DNA of 64,000 nt from contig NC_081184.1 of NCBI RefSeq assembly GCF_029867415.1, positions 106,997,692 through 107,061,691 on the forward strand, read 5' to 3'. Positions within the stretch are counted from its first letter, which is position 1. Every line of letters begins with the position of its first letter. The notes beneath the pieces were generated by a model that did not search any database, was not told the DNA's origin, and was given only the letters and a program-made list of their open reading frames with translations. The translations under genes were made by a program, and so were the position numbers. The DNA comes from Vicia villosa (taxonomy: Eukaryota; Streptophyta; Magnoliopsida; Fabales; Fabaceae). Positions 24,180 to 33,970 of the stretch are shown one piece after another.

Positions 24180-25200
24180 GCTGATACAAATATTTTTATA
24201 AATGGAAAAATATACTATTAATACAAATACTTTTATAAACAGAAAAAATATATTGTTGATACAAATATTTTATAAACGAGAAATTTGTTTATACGGGAAA
24301 TTTTTAATTATTTTAAGAAAAATCAAAAATAATTTTAAAAATATATAATTGATTTTAGTGTGTTTGATTATTTTTTAAAAATATGTTTGATTAGATCTCT
24401 AATAAATATTTTTAAATTAAAAGTAATTTTAATAAAATCAAAAGTAATTTTAAATTTTTATAATTAATTTTAATGTCTTTGATTTATTTTTAAAATAAAT
24501 TTGACTAGATCTTCAAAAAAAATTTAAATTTAAATTTATATATGGGGACAAGTTAAGTATTGATCCTAATATTTTTATGAAAAATCAAAAAAAAAAAAAT
24601 CTAAATATAGAAAAATAATTATTAATTAAAATATTGTTATATACAAACAAAATTATAAGCACATATTTATTATCTCTTTTAAAAATAATAACTTTTTTGA
24701 TTAAGTAATTTTGCCCTATTTTGTCTTTATTAATAATATAAATATTTTTATATACGAAAAAAAATATTATCCAAATATTTTAGATTAAAAAATGATATAC
24801 GAGAATAAATTTATCATTGATCTAAATATTTTTATATACGAAAATTTATTATTGATTCAGATATTTTTGTAAATGATACCGAAATAAAAATAATATTTGT
24901 ATACGGGGAAAAATCTATTATTGATAAAAATATTTTTATATATGAAAAATGGTATTTATGATTCAAATATTTTTTATTAAAAAATGATATATAGGAGAAA
25001 AGTTATTATTGATCTAAATATTTTTATATACGAAAATGTGTTATTGATCTAGATATTTTTGCAAACGATATCTAAAAAAAATAATATTTGTATACGGGAA
25101 AAAATCTATTATTGATATAAATATTTTTTATATACGAAAAATGATATTTATGATCCAAAAATGGTATACGCGAAATCTAAATGTTTATTTTCTTTTTTAA
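24180..25200 (+). repeat. AT-rich degenerate tandem repeats in Helitron 2
   Basis: Repeated phrases (TTATTGATCTAAATATTTTT, ATATACGAAAA, TTTGTATACGGG) are the reverse complement of those in Helitron 1 at 13830-14560. They show that the two elements belong to one family and are in opposite orientation. Confidence 0.75.
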
Positions 25201-25283
25201 CCTTCTATTTAAAATAAATATATTATGTAAACAAATGCGCGTACGAGACTAGAACCCGCGCGTACGCACAAGTTTATTACTAG

Positions 25284-25480
25284 TTTATAATGTAAATTAT
25301 GGTAGCACATAATCACCTACTCTTTGTGATATAGAAGCACTTCTTTATGTCAAAGAAGTTCATATGGACAAGTTAAGGTAAGAACTAGCAGTTACACTTG
25401 TATATGCAAATGTTGCTAGTGCAAGTCAAGAACAGAGTACTTCGCACAAACATTTCTCCATCTCTTGAGGTAGGGTCTGT
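25284..25480 (+). pseudogene. Copia gag relic, continuation after Helitron 2
   Basis: The sequence continues the Gag interrupted at 21111: ..LLCDIEALLYVKEVHMDKLR, then VTLVYANVASASQEQS, with a stop in between. It fades after about 25480. No downstream protease or integrase of this element is seen. Confidence 0.7.
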
Positions 25481-27199
25481 TTAATCGAGTTAGAAGTTGT
25501 AACAATATAGTTCAACCTAAGAGGGGTGAATCAGGTTTTCTGAATTTTTATTGTTTGAAACAATGATTCTTCCTTTTTATTATTTTTTTGAAATTAAGTG
25601 TAAGAACTTTGAATGAAAGTGTAGAAAAATTAAAGTGAAGGAAAGTAAAAAACACAAAGATATATCCTACTTCCCCTTATAATCAAGGGTACATCTAGTC
25701 CCTTCATACCTTGAAGGATTTTTCACTATGTTAACTCTTTGTACAAGGCTCACTCCAATACCCTCTTACAATCTTCTTACACAAGCAAGAAAGCACACCA
25801 CTTTCTTTTTCACAAAACTTAGAGAAAACACACCACTTTCTTCTATACTTTTTTGTCACCACACCTCAGCAAACAAGTTACAACAATATGATAAAAATAT
25901 ATTTTGAGTAATCAATAATTTTGGAAACTTTTCAAAATTCTGAAATTTGATCTTCCCTTTAATAAACAAGTCTAATAATAAATAACTTTAGTGCTCAAAC
26001 AGTTGAAGAAAAATGTTCTACGATAAATCAAATTTATGCAGCAAAAAGTTTCTATAAAATTTGTAATTTGAATTACTTATTTAAAAATTTGAGTGAAAGA
26101 GGTTATTTTAAAATCTGATGTATTTTATCTTATATACATCTTATGATGCCTCTTGAATTTGATCTAATGATTTAGAAAAGTTTCATGAACATTTGTAGTG
26201 AATTGAAATCACAATGTTTCCGATTTTATAAAATTATCGCATGTGTAATCGATTATACTTTTAGTGTAATCGGTTACCACCCTTAAAATGGTCATATTTT
26301 TAAGATAGAGGGTATGTATAACCAATTACAGTAACCTAAGAAAATTACAGCGGTTCAAGAAGTGTGATTACGACGGTTTCATATGCCATAATTTACAAAA
26401 AAAAAGTTTTTTTTTTAACTTTTTAATAAATTTGGCATGAAATATCTTGATGCATGGATATTTAGGAAACCTTTAGAGAAAAAGAGATGAAGTTTTTTGA
26501 GCACCTAAAGTTTTACACAAATGAATTGATATTGTATACCTTCATGTTCAATTCTTTTTAAATTTTAAATCATCTTAAGATTTTGCAAACTTGATCCTTT
26601 AATTGGATGAAGTTTCTTGAACCTTGATTGATATCTTTATCCTTCTTTGATAGTCATTCTTTAATAAGATCTTGTGTTCATCAAAATTAAACTGAGATAG
26701 ATGATAAACATCTTCTTCGCAATATCCCCATTTTTTATGATGACATAATATATTGATGGGAAATTTTTGTTTGACACTTGATGCTCCCCTATCTTGTATA
26801 TCTCCCCATTTATTTTGCAATTATATTTTGTCTTTGCTATCTTGAAAATAAAAAATAAAAAAAACAACCATCTCTTCTTCCCTATTTTAACATTATCAAA
26901 AATTAAAAGAGTAAAATAAAATAGAGTAATATAAGGAAAAGATACATCATATATAAAAGTACTTATCTTTTTCACAATGATATGATGTCCATGTTGATAT
27001 CAATGTTGACGCTCTTCTAAAGTGATTATGTTGATACCAATGAGATACTTTTTTTAAAATGCCAAACTTTTCAATTCATCTTCAACCAAATGAAGCTTTA
27101 ATCTTACCATATCATATGATATTCTTGTATCTTAAACAATCAATCTAAATTTAATAATTTTAGCACTTGGTCTCCTAGTAACTACAATAAACAATCAAT
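25481..27199. other. AT-rich non-coding stretch, probably LTR/untranslated retroelement sequence
   Basis: No supported gene. Motifs such as TGTAATCGATTATAC and GTGTAATCGGTTACC (near 26240-26280) are of the kind seen in legume copia elements and resemble the AATCGATT runs at 28480-28640. This may therefore be the non-coding flank of the copia relic at 27200-28400. The open frames at 26599-26975 are compositionally poor and unrecognised. Confidence 0.4.
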
Positions 27200-28400
27200 A
27201 ATACTTTCTAGATACCTAATATTCTCTGGATCCTTTGGGGTTAGTTCATTTCCTTATCCACACATACTCACCATTAGAAATACCGAATTTTCTTATATAG
27301 TAAGAATTAGAAGTATGACCTTTTGTATTGCAATAAAAATATGTAGGCTTAAAAATAATTCTTATCTTTAGAAACATAATATTTAATTTTAACATAGGCC
27401 TTGTTAGAATGAATTACAACTTGAAATTTCTTTGATTCCTTATTGTTGAATTTTTGATTACATGTTGAATCTTTGATTTGGTCTAATTTCACTTTCATGT
27501 CATTACCCTTACTTTCTAGAGATAAAATTATTTTCTTTTATTTAGAACATGTTCTAGAAAGTGTGAAACATTTTGCAAGCAATTCAAGAAAAGCATTATG
27601 TAATTCATCATAATATGGTTCAAGATCACTAACCTCATTTTCTTCATCATCAGAATGGTGTGAAGTCATTACTGCCAGGTTTGCTTATTCTTTATCTAAA
27701 GATGAACTTACTTCATTGTCTTGCCATGCCACATATACTCTTTTTGATTTCCTATTCTTCTTATTGTTGACTTTGATCTTATTTTGAAGAGTAGGAACTT
27801 ACTTTTGATATGACCTCTTCTCCCACATTTAAAAGAAGTATCTTTCTTTCTTAAAGTTGATGTTTCTCTTTAACTAATTTCCTTTCTCTTTTCCTTTCTT
27901 AAGAATTTTTCAAATTTTTTTACTAGTGCATCATCTTCATCATATTTGGATTGAGATTCTTATCCAATTTGTCATTATCCAATTCATGTCATTCCAACCG
28001 ACCAAGTTCCATTTTATGTTCTTGAAGTTTTCCAAATAATGCAGCCAATGACATACTCTATATAATGATCTAAGAAATTTAAGATTTAAATCATCATTTG
28101 TGAATATTTTTTTCAAATGCCATCAAATAGTTTGTCAAGTGTGTAAATCTGTTTTGGAAATCAATAATACTTTCACGGGGTATCATTTTGAATATTTCAT
28201 ATTCTTGACTTCTTCAGTTCCTTTGTTTGTTACTTCTAATGTATCTCATATTTCCTTGGTTGTTTTTCAATTTGACACTCAGAATAATTCGTCCATTCCT
28301 AAGGCATATGTAACTATATTTTTTGTCTTCTTTTCAAGCAACACTTTCTTGATGAGAGAAATGAAAAGTGAGGTTTTTCACATTTTTTTTGATGTTTAAA
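27200..28400 (-). pseudogene. Copia (SIRE-like) gag relic
   Basis: Minus-strand frames, broken by frameshifts, read as a copia Gag. KEIWDTLEVTNKGTEEVK lies at about 28260. EYEIFKMIPRESIIDFQNRF and THLTNYLMAFEKN lie at about 28190-28090. An acidic stretch SDDEENEVSDLEPYYDELHN is at about 27650, and a zinc-knuckle remnant FKCGRRGHIKSKF at about 27820. A second knuckle-like YCNTKGHTSNSYYIRK.. and GEYVWIRK follow at about 27330-27270. No protease, integrase or RT follows, so the element is truncated. Confidence 0.8.
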
Positions 28401-28412
28401 AATGATAGTGAA

Positions 28413-28430
28413 GCTCTCTATTTATAGGCC
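28413..28430 (-). promoter_or_regulatory. Possible TATA box upstream of copia gag relic
   Basis: On the minus strand GGCCTATAAATAGAGAGC sits just upstream of the gag relic, where an LTR promoter would be expected. It is well formed but belongs to a dead element. Confidence 0.4.
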
Positions 28431-30130
28431 AAGACATGGTGTAAATTTGTAAATAATCCATGGGCTAAATTAATGACCTAATCAATTAGGATAATCGATT
28501 GAGCAGTGCAAATAATCGATTGTTGTGGCCCAATATGGAAGGTTTAGATATAGAATTGTCATCTCTCATTAAGAGACTTTCATAATCGATTATAAACTCG
28601 ATTAGACATCATCTAATCGATTAGGCATATAAACTAATTGATTAGACAATTTTAAAAAATATTCTTAATCTAGCGGATAATTTTCTAATCAACTGTCTTG
28701 GTCCTTATTTTTGTGTGTGTGGTGATTTTAATTAAAAATATGATAGACTTCTCAATGTTTTTAGGGTATGTTATTTAGCGATAATACTTCCAGAAAAGCC
28801 CTTGTGTCTTTATAATACACTGATCACTCAAACTGACACGATCAGACGAGCTTTCACACTTCCTCTCTTTCACACTATGAAGTTTTAAGTCTTGGCATCG
28901 TTATCTTTGATTTTAGCATCACACAAGAACCTTGAGTCTTCTTGATGAGGCTTGAGATATCTCCATGTTAGTTACCACCATTTGAGAGATTGGAAGTTTA
29001 AACCACCAGTGATCATAAACCCTAAATCTAAACTTGAGAGTCGTTGGACTACAATGTTGGCTTTAAATAAATGTCTAGCTTAACTTAGGAGGATACTTTT
29101 ACCAACCATCTTATGCATCATTGAACGCTTGAGCTAACTTCAACTTTTTCTTGACTTCAAGTGTTGTTATCATTAAAACTAAGCAGCGACTAGTTAGCTT
29201 GTATCCTTGCTATCTATAAGCTTTATCATCTTGGATCATTTATTGAATATACTTGCAAGTATATAGATCCACAATCTTGACCTGAGACCTTAGATGGAGA
29301 AGACACTTCTTCTTAATGGAGTTGTCCATTCTTGATGAGTTTTATGTCTTACTTAGAGACGTTATCCTTATCTTGGAAAGAGATAAGTGGATTTCAAAGC
29401 ATTCTAGAGACGATACTTTTTAGTGGCCATCACTTAGCTCGTCTAGAAGGACAAATTGTCTTCTTTTACGAACCTGCTTTCGCTTCAAAGTCATATCTTT
29501 TTTACTTTTTTGGAGTAGTTGGTCTCCTCCTAAGATCTTGGTTTTCTCTTGGAAATTACTGCAAGATATATTCTCTTCTAGGGTCAATTTGTTTAGAAGA
29601 CGAGTCTTATCTAACAATAGTATACTTTCTAGTCCCTTATGCGAGGACCAGGCGAAGACTGCTTCTAATTTTTTTGTTACTTGTGAGATATCCTCGTCTA
29701 TTTTGTATAGAATATTTAGGTTGTTGGGGTGGCAGGGGTCATCTCTAGGATCTTAAGGTGTTTTTTTTTAGTCTTTCCTTTTCCATTTTTTATATATATT
29801 GGTCCCTTGTATTCACATTATACTCCCTATCCACTAAGCAAAGGGCATGGGTTCAACATTTATTGGAATCGAAATTTTTAAACTTTTGCATTTTAACATT
29901 TAAGACTCAAAAGAAAGAAAAACAAAAAAGGCGCTTACATGGAATTATGGAGCTAAAAAAATGAAAAATGAAAAAATGGCTGCCACGTCAACATTTTTGT
30001 AACAGGACTTTGATGTGAGGGACCAAAGCCAACAAGAATATGAGATATAGGGACTCGGACAAAAACAAATACAAAGACCAAAATAAAAAATTCGCCAATT
30101 TACAGGGACCAACAAACTATTTAAATTAAT
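28431..30130. other. Non-coding, retroelement-like flank; no supported gene
   Basis: 28480-28640 holds several AATCGATT/TAATCGATTA palindromes. The 138-residue open frame at 29332-29748 is hydrophobic, cysteine-poor and matches nothing I recognise; the other strand is also open there. 30001-30130 (AGGGACCAAA, TTCGCCAATTTACAGGGACC) looks like a short repeated element common in legume intergenic DNA. Confidence 0.4.
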
Positions 30131-30621
30131 AAATTATAATCTGAAAATTCTAGCTCAACGAAGAAAAACTAATATTGTTAGATTGAACGCCATCATCATA
30201 ATTGAATATTTCAAATAAAAAATAGAGGCCGAGTTCTCGTACTTACGATTAAGTATATGAATTTATAGTGAAAAAAAAAGTTCATAATTGTTAATTTTGA
30301 TGATTCGGCTAAATTAAATTTGCCACTAAATTTACACTAGATACATTTTGTTGTTATTTGTTATCTATATCTTTACAAATAACTTTTTATAAGAGACCCT
30401 TAACACAACTTGACAATGAACTCAAACCAAGTCAAAATATTTTTGACTTAGGTTTAAGACAAAATAATTTTACATTAACAACTCCATTTGTGAGAGTTGA
30501 TTTGTTGAGCAACAACTCCAATAGACAATAGTCCACGGAACATTCATCTCTCCCATTCCAACTCCATTTATGAGTGAATTCTTCAAGTAAGTCAATTATT
30601 TTGCATAGAACATGTGATCAA
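30131..30621. other. Upstream region of dirigent gene 1
   Basis: AT-rich upstream DNA ending in the TATA box at 30622. No further element is claimed. Confidence 0.4.
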
Positions 30622-30630
30622 CTATATATA
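30622..30630 (+). promoter_or_regulatory. TATA box of dirigent gene 1
   Basis: CTATATATA lies 32 bp before the ATG at 30662. It also lies downstream of the earlier in-frame ATG at 30614. A transcript starting about 30 bp after this box could not contain the 30614 codon, which supports 30662 as the start. Confidence 0.6.
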
Positions 30631-30661
30631 CAATGTGCTAGTTCATTTCAAAAATACCAAA

Positions 30662-31453
30662 ATGGCCATAAAGTTCACATTCACCTCTTTTTCCTTAAAA
30701 AACATCATAGTACTTCACCTCTCCCTCTTAAGCATCAACCTAAAATATGTCAAAACAAAGGAGAATCTTTCTCCACCACTCACTTTCTTCATGCATGACA
30801 TTCTAGGAGGATCAAATCCTTCTGAAAGAATCATGAATGGCATCATTGTCAACACACAACAAACCACTAACCTTCCTTTCTCAAAACCAAACAACAGAAT
30901 ATTCCCTACTAAAGGAAGCATACCGATTTTCGACACTAGCATTAGCACAAATGGTTTTTCCTCAAGCACAACAATGATAAAAAACATTGACAAAAACAAG
31001 GTGGTTATAGACACTAGTACTAACTCAAACTCTAACTCACTTCCTTACGTTACAAGGAACCGTATCCCGCTGGGAGCAACTCTAGAAAAGCTTTTATTTG
31101 GAAGAATAACTGTTATTGATGATGAGATTACAAAAGGGTATGAGTTGAATTCGGATGTTATTGGTAAAGTACAAGGATTCCATTTGGTTAGTTCTTTGGA
31201 TGGAAGTAGTCAAACCATGGCATTTATAGCTTTGTTTGGTGATGAAGGTCATGAAGATGATGATGCTATTAGTTTCTTTGGAGTTCATAGAATGGCTACA
31301 CATGAATCATATATTGCTGTTGTTGGAGGAAGTGGTAAGTATGAAAATGCAAGAGGGTATGCGAAAATTGAGACGTTACAAATACCTTATGATCAACACA
31401 AAAGTACTAATAATGGGATGGAAACAATTTTTCAGATTACTGTCTATTTATGA
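30662..31453 (+). CDS. Dirigent protein, ESB1/DIR-e-like, 263 aa
   Basis: Single-exon gene for a dirigent-domain protein. The family folds as eight-stranded beta-barrel trimers in the apoplast and directs stereoselective coupling of phenoxy radicals; the ESB1-like subgroup shapes Casparian-strip lignin. Visible features are FFMHDILGGSNPSERI (residues 42-57), then a variable Ser/Thr/Asn-rich linker. The domain core follows: LFGRITVIDDEIT (145-157), GKVQGFHLVSSLDGSSQTMAF (168-188), ISFFGVHRM (203-211) and VVGGSGKYENARGYA (220-234). The N-terminus has a modest hydrophobic run (residues 14-27) instead of the long typical signal peptide, so secretion is less certain than for its neighbour. The start at 30662 is preferred over 30614 because of the TATA position. 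The gene faces a related gene at 32662-33576, tail to tail. Confidence 0.88.
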   Translation: MAIKFTFTSFSLKNIIVLHLSLLSINLKYVKTKENLSPPLTFFMHDILGGSNPSERIMNGIIVNTQQTTNLPFSKPNNRIFPTKGSIPIFDTSISTNGFSSSTTMIKNIDKNKVVIDTSTNSNSNSLPYVTRNRIPLGATLEKLLFGRITVIDDEITKGYELNSDVIGKVQGFHLVSSLDGSSQTMAFIALFGDEGHEDDDAISFFGVHRMATHESYIAVVGGSGKYENARGYAKIETLQIPYDQHKSTNNGMETIFQITVYL

Positions 31454-31604
31454 CTAAGATAGTTAGTTCTTTCTTTTTTCCCTTAGTTTAATAACAGAGA
31501 AGATCTTATTATTCTTTGTAGGAGAAGATGTAATACTACTATGTGTTTGGATGAATGAATGTGTAAAATATTTATTTACATGCTTAACTTGATCGGTTGT
31601 TTTA

Positions 31605-31900
31605 TCTATCACGTGTCATGATTCACAACATGTCCTGCGTGAGCCAATCTATCCGCACTGATATTCCCTTTTGCGAAAGATTGAGATATTTTTAATCTAA
31701 ATGAACAAGCCTGCAATTTCTCCAATCAATCAATAGCTTTTAAAGAATCAACTTTTTATCGTAGAAAGCTTGAATTGCAAGGGCTGAATCACTCTCTAAC
31801 CATATGTGATTCCATCCTCTTATGTTTGCATGGTGAATGGCTAACGTCATTCAATTCCGTTTGAAAAGAGGCGGTTATTTGTACCTAAGCCGAAAAAACT
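31605..31900 (-). pseudogene. LINE RNase H-like (RVT_3) fragment
   Basis: On the minus strand GWNHIWLESDSALAIQAF is followed, with shifts, by an eroded middle and NISADRLAHAGHVV. The ESDS and NxxAD.LA..G motifs are those of the RNase H-like domain at the C-terminus of plant LINE polyproteins. No RT remains nearby. It lies in the spacer between the two convergent dirigent genes. Confidence 0.75.
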
Positions 31901-32661
31901 CTAAAGAAAGTGATCAAATAATTTCGGAATATGTCACCACATGTTGCACGGACTTCCTATCCATCTATATTTCACTTGATTCAACCAAAATTTCCGCAAG
32001 ACATGTTCACTGGTTTATAGTATAATTGTAGAGTTAGAAGTATCTATATGAAGAAAAAAAATAAAAATTGTCACCAACTAATCTAACAAATTAGTTCTGA
32101 AGCTGATTAACCTATTCCATCACTATTAAAGTCAAATCACTGTAGAATCGTAAACTCGTAAGCTATTTGTAAAATGTAAAATCGAGAGTTTACAAAATTA
32201 TGAAAGTTAACTTGAAGTTGTAAGAATTTATCAAAAAGAGAGTTTACATGTGAGTTCACTCTTTTTGTTTAGATTTTGAATTATAAACTCCCAAGAATTT
32301 AAAAATTAACTCGAGTTTGACAGCTTTATCTTTGAGTCAAAAACTCTCACTCAAAATCATAGAATTGTAATGATGGCAAAACTAGATGTCTAAGTCTTAG
32401 AAAATGTTTTTCAACTAAAAAAAAAATTCTTAGAAAGTGTTTCAAGGCCTGCAATTCTAGTGTTGGAATTCATACGACAGATGATAAAGTTCGGTCATGG
32501 ACTCATGTAAAAAGTCAAATTCAGGCATAACATAATTGCTTTCTTTTCAAAAGTACAATAAAATCACTGACTGAGATTCATTACACAACACAAATATTTT
32601 GCAATAGCTCTGTAGGCTGAAAACATAAAGTTCATTCATGACACATAAATTAAAAGACATT
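31901..32661. other. Spacer between convergent dirigent genes
   Basis: AT-rich, no gene recognised. It should contain the 3' end of the minus-strand dirigent transcript. The repeated phrases AGAGTTTACA and GAGTTCACTC around 32180-32260 look like local duplication. Confidence 0.4.
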
Positions 32662-33576
32662 CTAATAGGAAAGATATGCAGTAAGGTGCAAGAGAGTTTC
32701 AAGCCCATCAGTGTTGTGTTGTTGACTGTTTGTAACTGGAAATGTCTTGATAATAGCAATTCCATTTGCATTCACATACTTTCCTGTTCCTCCAATGATT
32801 GCAAGTTGTGATTGTGAAACTTGTGTTGTTCTGTGTACCCCAAAGAAGCTCAGACTGTCTTCATAACCATTCTCTTCAAACTTAGCAGTGAATGCCATTA
32901 CTTGACTTGTTCCTTCCACTGAACTTGCTATATAGAACCCTTGTGCTTTCCCTACTAATCCTGATCCCAACTCTTCCCCTTCTGTTAATTCATCATCAAA
33001 CACTGTCATTGTACCAAACATCAACTCCTGCACCGTCATTCCCTGTGGTATCTGATTCATATTCGTCACTGGAAAATTGTTGTTTCCATTGTTGTTGTTA
33101 TTGTTATTGAAGACATTTCCCGTGTTTCCACTGAGACCCGTTAGGAAAGGGAGGTTATTGTTGTTTAGAATTCCATTGTTGTTATTGTTCTGGGGAACTC
33201 CGCTGTTGAGAGGAAGGTTTGCACCGTTTGGCTTTGCGAATGCAACTTGAGCGTTGAGAGCCGGATTGGTAACGACTCCGGTTACTGCTCTTGCTGTTGG
33301 ATTGGAGCCGCCGAGAATGTCGTGCAAGAAAAATGATATTGTGTGGTGCTGATCAGGAATATCAGTACCAGTTGTTGTGGCTGGTGCTGGAAGTGGAGGG
33401 AGAACGGTGGAAGAAACAGGAGACACTGCAGAATCAGTAACAGGTTCTTCTGGTGTTTCTAGTTCATTGAGGATTCGGCTTGAAGTTGTGGAAGTGAATG
33501 TAAGGAATAATATCAATGCCATTAACATTATGGCTTTGAGATGCAAAGTGGTAGCAAGTGTTTCAAAGCGTGCCAT
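32662..33576 (-). CDS. Dirigent protein, ESB1/DIR-e-like with Asn-rich linker, 304 aa
   Basis: Single-exon dirigent protein, predicted secreted. A clear signal peptide has its hydrophobic core at residues 15-28 (AIMLMALILFLTFT). It is followed by an acidic/Pro/Thr-rich stretch (34-75) and FFLHDILGGSNPTARAVTGV (82-101). A low-complexity linker (127-170) contains three Asn runs of four to seven residues. The domain core then reads LMFGTMTVFDDELTEGEEL (185-203), GKAQGFYIASSVEGTSQVMAF (209-229), LSFFGVHR (242-249) and AIIGGTGKYVNANG (259-272). This order matches the ESB1/DIR9/10/16/18/24-like plant subgroup, whose known members act in Casparian-strip lignin deposition; the role here is inferred. 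A TATA-like TATTTATA (33642-33649) precedes it. Confidence 0.92.
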   Translation of the reverse strand: MARFETLATTLHLKAIMLMALILFLTFTSTTSSRILNELETPEEPVTDSAVSPVSSTVLPPLPAPATTTGTDIPDQHHTISFFLHDILGGSNPTARAVTGVVTNPALNAQVAFAKPNGANLPLNSGVPQNNNNNGILNNNNLPFLTGLSGNTGNVFNNNNNNNGNNNFPVTNMNQIPQGMTVQELMFGTMTVFDDELTEGEELGSGLVGKAQGFYIASSVEGTSQVMAFTAKFEENGYEDSLSFFGVHRTTQVSQSQLAIIGGTGKYVNANGIAIIKTFPVTNSQQHNTDGLETLLHLTAYLSY

Positions 33577-33970
33577 GTTTGTTATTGTTTGATAATTTGA
33601 TATTGTATTTTGATGAGATGATAGAGAGTTATGAGGACAGGTATAAATACTAAGACTTGAAACAGCAACAGTAATGGATTATGGAGTTGATGAGAGTTGT
33701 TTTGTATGTATGGAGTTGATATCTATCTCATTGTAGTAGTTATAACTAAACAGCAGCAAGTATTATAAAATACTGATAGTCTAAAGCCAACAATTTCTAA
33801 AATGCTGATTAATTCTAAATAATCAACAAATTCAGTTGGCTTATTGAAAATTATATAAACATATACTATTAAAATTCATTATTTCAAAATAATTATGAAT
33901 TGGTAAAGCAAGTTTACAACAATATTGTTCATTTCTTATCTGGTATATTACAATTCTAATTTTGATTGCA
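33577..33970. other. Spacer between dirigent gene 2 and PPR gene
   Basis: Contains the upstream region of the minus-strand dirigent gene and the 3' flank of the minus-strand PPR gene. Beyond the TATA-like site nothing specific is seen. Confidence 0.5.
33642..33649 (-). promoter_or_regulatory. TATA-like box of dirigent gene 2
   Basis: TATTTATA on the minus strand, 66 bp upstream of the ATG at 33576, a normal distance for a plant promoter with a short leader. Confidence 0.5.

Larger units (their letters stand above)
21112..25283 (+). mobile_element. Helitron 2, non-autonomous, plus orientation
   Basis: Starts TCTATAATATAAG at 21112 and ends in CTAG at 25280-25283, between host A (21111) and host T (25284). 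Joining the flanks restores a copia gag reading (..PEEYNP|FIM..), so both ends are well fixed. The terminal hairpin (AACCCGCGCGTACGCAC.., 25253-25274) is eroded compared with Helitrons 1 and 3. A CT microsatellite sits at 21535-21567 and AT-rich repeats at 24180-25200. No Rep/helicase gene is visible. The leader-like and exon-like stretch around 21600-22400 might be captured gene sequence, but I cannot identify it. Confidence 0.85.

Noticed and set aside
29332..29748. 138-residue open frame
   Set aside because: Hydrophobic, no motif, open on both strands, no TATA or start context; kept only as unassigned sequence.
30614..30661. Upstream in-frame ATG of dirigent gene 1
   Set aside because: It precedes the TATA box at 30622-30630, so a transcript from that promoter would not contain it; the extension also lacks signal-peptide character.
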